Part shown: positions 5,528 through 7,031 of the stretch, piece by piece | Numbering within the stretch: the first letter of the stretch is position 1 | Layout of the letters: each line of letters starts with the position of its first letter | Assembly: GCA_964567475.1 (NCBI GenBank) | Contig: CAZMMV010000081.1 | Coordinates: forward strand, 1 to 7,031 | Length of the DNA stretch: 7,031 nt | Reading direction: 5' to 3' | Source: CAZMMV01 sp964567475 | Lineage (GTDB): Bacteria > Bacillota > Clostridia > Tissierellales > Tissierellaceae | Translations under genes and position numbers: made by a program | Notes under the pieces: model-generated | Databases searched by the model: none | What the model was told of the DNA's origin: nothing | Seen by the model: only the letters and a program-made list of their open reading frames with translations

Positions 5528-6877
5528 TTAACATAATTTATGGTTTAAAATCATATTAGTTATTACTTCTTTATTGTTAATCCAATCTTGATAATTATTT
5601 ATATGTTTAAATTTTTGCTTTATTTTATCATTTAATGTATTTATATTACAATCTGATAGAAAATCTACATCTTTTTCTATGCAAAAATTATCAGCTATAT
5701 TTTCCATAATACAATTTGTTACTTTTTCTTTTTCAGCTTCTTCTATATCCTTTTCTCTTAATATAAGTTCTATATTTTCACTAAATCTATATCTAATAAA
5801 TATCATAAACTTCTCAAAGTCTTCACAATTATTTCCCTCTTCAATTTCAAAAATTATCTTAAAAAATAAATTCCACCTAAAATCCTTGTTAATTATTTCT
5901 AATATAGTGCTGCCTATCTTCCTAATAAAATCATCCGCAAAAAATATATCTCTTTCAAAATCTATATATTGATTAAATGAAATTTCACTTTTTGATATTT
6001 CATTTAATCTATTTAATATCCTAAGAAAATTTTCACTGTAATGTTTAGATTCTTCAGATCCACCCTTCATAAATAGATAGTTAACTATAACGTCAGTTGT
6101 CTTTTTAAAATCAAGAACAAATCCTATTTCTTCTTTTATTTTATATATATATATATCATGTGTTATTTTTGACAATAAAGATTGTAATTGAACTTTTTTA
6201 GATAGATCATTACTTGCATCTGCTCCCTTCAAGTGATCAAATACTAACATTAATTGTCTATCAATCATAGATAGATTATCTTTAATTGAACTCATTATAT
6301 CTCTAAAAAAATCTTCAGTTAACATATAATTAAAGTTTTTATATAATACCCTGTGATCTATTTCTCCCCAAAAAACATTTACCAAAGATTTTATTTGCAA
6401 CTCAAAATTTATACATATATTCTTCTTGCAGTATTTACCATCTATCTTATATATTTCAAAACCATTTTTTTGTTTTTGTGGTTGTTTTTCCCCTAATTGT
6501 AACATAATATGTGAATTTAAAGGATTAGTATAAAATCCATCTTCACATTCTATTTCAAATAGTTTTACTATATCTTGATAAATCTTATTCTCATCCTCAA
6601 TGAATCTACACTCAATTCTAAAACCTATTAAATCTGATAAATTATCTAGTACCCTTTCTGGGGTCTCATATCTTATGTAAAAATTATGTCGTAGTATTTT
6701 TTCTCTTAAACTCTCTGATGACTTTATTCTATAATTTACATTTAAAAAATGATCATTAATAAAAAAACTGTCATTGAAAAAACTTCCTAACTCATCAGCT
6801 ACTTTTTCAATTTTTCCTTTTCTCTTTTCAATTAATTCTAACGTTTCATCTATAAAGTCAAATAATTCTAATTTCAT
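5528..6877 (-). CDS. RelA/SpoT-domain protein, synthetase-only, divergent, with unrecognised C-terminal region
   Basis: A 449-residue cytosolic protein. Residues about 45-185 resemble the (p)ppGpp synthetase (RelA/SpoT) domain. R50, K52, S56 and K60 in YRIKSSESLREKI have the same spacing as RelSeq R241, K243, S247 and K251. D82 in DLIGFRI and E159 in ELQIKS match the two metal-binding acids. FWGEIDHRVLYK (169-180) resembles the helix of small alarmone synthetases. No HD hydrolase domain precedes it and no TGS or ACT domain follows. The guanine-stacking motif (usually GYxSxH) is not recognisable; the region reads NPLNSHIMLQL (119-129), so GTP/GDP specificity is uncertain. Residues about 205-449 look helical and charged, and I do not recognise them. 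The start is the ATG at 6877, 6 bases after AGGAGG; an ATG two codons earlier directly abuts that site. It could make (p)ppGpp, make another pyrophosphorylated product, or be regulatory. Confidence 0.82.
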   Translation of the reverse strand: MKLELFDFIDETLELIEKRKGKIEKVADELGSFFNDSFFINDHFLNVNYRIKSSESLREKILRHNFYIRYETPERVLDNLSDLIGFRIECRFIEDENKIYQDIVKLFEIECEDGFYTNPLNSHIMLQLGEKQPQKQKNGFEIYKIDGKYCKKNICINFELQIKSLVNVFWGEIDHRVLYKNFNYMLTEDFFRDIMSSIKDNLSMIDRQLMLVFDHLKGADASNDLSKKVQLQSLLSKITHDIYIYKIKEEIGFVLDFKKTTDVIVNYLFMKGGSEESKHYSENFLRILNRLNEISKSEISFNQYIDFERDIFFADDFIRKIGSTILEIINKDFRWNLFFKIIFEIEEGNNCEDFEKFMIFIRYRFSENIELILREKDIEEAEKEKVTNCIMENIADNFCIEKDVDFLSDCNINTLNDKIKQKFKHINNYQDWINNKEVITNMILNHKLC

Positions 6878-6883
6878 TCTCAT

Positions 6884-6889
6884 CCTCCT
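6884..6889 (-). promoter_or_regulatory. Ribosome binding site for RelA/SpoT-domain gene
   Basis: Perfect AGGAGG, 6 bases before the ATG at 6877 and zero bases before an ATG at 6883, so 6877 is the better start. The upstream edge touches the dyad at 6889-6902. Confidence 0.7.
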
Positions 6890-6902
6890 AAGAACATTCT
6901 TA
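6889..6902 (-). repeat. Short inverted repeat abutting the ribosome binding site
   Basis: TAAGAA, two bases, TTCTTA: a perfect 6+6 dyad in the leader between the promoter and the start of the RelA/SpoT-domain gene, touching its AGGAGG. It could be an operator half-site pair or a very small hairpin. Short A+T-rich dyads are common by chance. Confidence 0.3.
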
Positions 6903-6924
6903 TTTACCCTTAACTATCACCATA

Positions 6925-6933
6925 ATTATATCA
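6925..6933 (-). promoter_or_regulatory. Extended -10 promoter (TGnTATAAT) for RelA/SpoT-domain gene
   Basis: The minus strand reads TGATATAAT, a perfect extended -10 for the vegetative sigma factor. The -35 position is poor (CTCGAA at 17 bases), which extended -10 promoters tolerate. Transcription would begin near 6918, giving a leader of about 40 bases. It sits just after the terminator palindrome at 6979-7010, as expected for the first gene of a new transcription unit. Confidence 0.6.
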
Positions 6934-6978
6934 TAAAAATATAATTATTCGAGGAAAAGGATAAGATTTCTTTATATT

Positions 6979-7010
6979 AAAAAAGAGAGATTAAATTTAA
7001 TCTCTCTTTT
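6979..7010 (-). terminator. Perfect 30-bp palindrome: rho-independent terminator, possibly bidirectional
   Basis: Positions 6981-7010 form a perfect 15+15 inverted repeat (AAAAGAGAGATTAAA and its complement). On the minus strand the second arm runs into six T (6984-6979), a good terminator for a gene entering from beyond the right edge. The plus strand ends in four T, so it may also act in that direction. The 21 bases to its right (7011-7031) hold nothing recognisable. Confidence 0.8.
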
Positions 7011-7031
7011 AATTACATATTATTTTTTACT

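Noticed and set aside
330..6000. Several plus-strand open readings (for example 330-671, 999-1193, 4518-4742, 5679-5972)
   Set aside because: All lie antisense inside well-supported minus-strand genes, show no family resemblance and are expected by chance opposite A+T-rich coding sequence.
6142..6156. Alternating TA tract inside the RelA/SpoT-domain gene, possible phase-variation site
   Set aside because: Only about seven units, encodes Ile/Tyr codons in a continuous frame, and such tracts are common in very A+T-rich DNA.

Overview
The window is strongly A+T-rich and densely coded. Every supported gene lies on the minus strand, each with a strong AGGAGG-type ribosome binding site. The families present (TIGR01212 radical-SAM protein, DUF1292, DUF4153, a P-loop protein seen in clostridia) point to a low-GC Firmicute, most likely a clostridium. 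The species cannot be named from the sequence alone.

Read in the direction of transcription (high to low coordinates), the layout is as follows. A perfect 30-bp palindrome at 6979-7010 looks like the terminator of a gene beyond the right edge. An extended -10 promoter at 6925-6933 follows. It would drive a 449-aa RelA/SpoT-domain protein (5528-6877), followed by a DUF4153 polytopic membrane protein (3689-5455) with a possible promoter of its own. Then come msrA (3168-3644), a GAF-type free methionine-(R)-sulfoxide reductase (2614-3111), and a small acidic Cys-rich DUF1292 protein (2136-2507). A short hairpin resembling a weak terminator follows at 2096-2122. After it lie a Cof-type HAD phosphatase (1244-2071), a TIGR01212/YhcC-type radical-SAM protein (272-1228) and the first 70 codons of a P-loop NTPase (1-211) that runs off the left edge.

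The clearest functional unit is the methionine-sulfoxide pair. MsrA reduces the S epimer and fRMsr reduces the free R epimer, so together they could recover the whole pool of free oxidised methionine. No protein-R-specific MsrB is seen here. The HAD and radical-SAM genes are tightly coupled, because the ribosome site of the second starts at the stop codon of the first. Their specific substrates cannot be told from sequence.

The most unusual gene is the RelA/SpoT-domain protein. It keeps the pyrophosphokinase catalytic residues, has no HD hydrolase domain, lacks a recognisable guanine-stacking GYxSxH motif, and carries about 240 residues of unrecognised C-terminal sequence. No mobile element, tRNA, rRNA, CRISPR array or riboswitch was seen. 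All intergenic gaps are about 110 bases or less, except that the region right of 6878 holds only regulatory DNA to the window edge.
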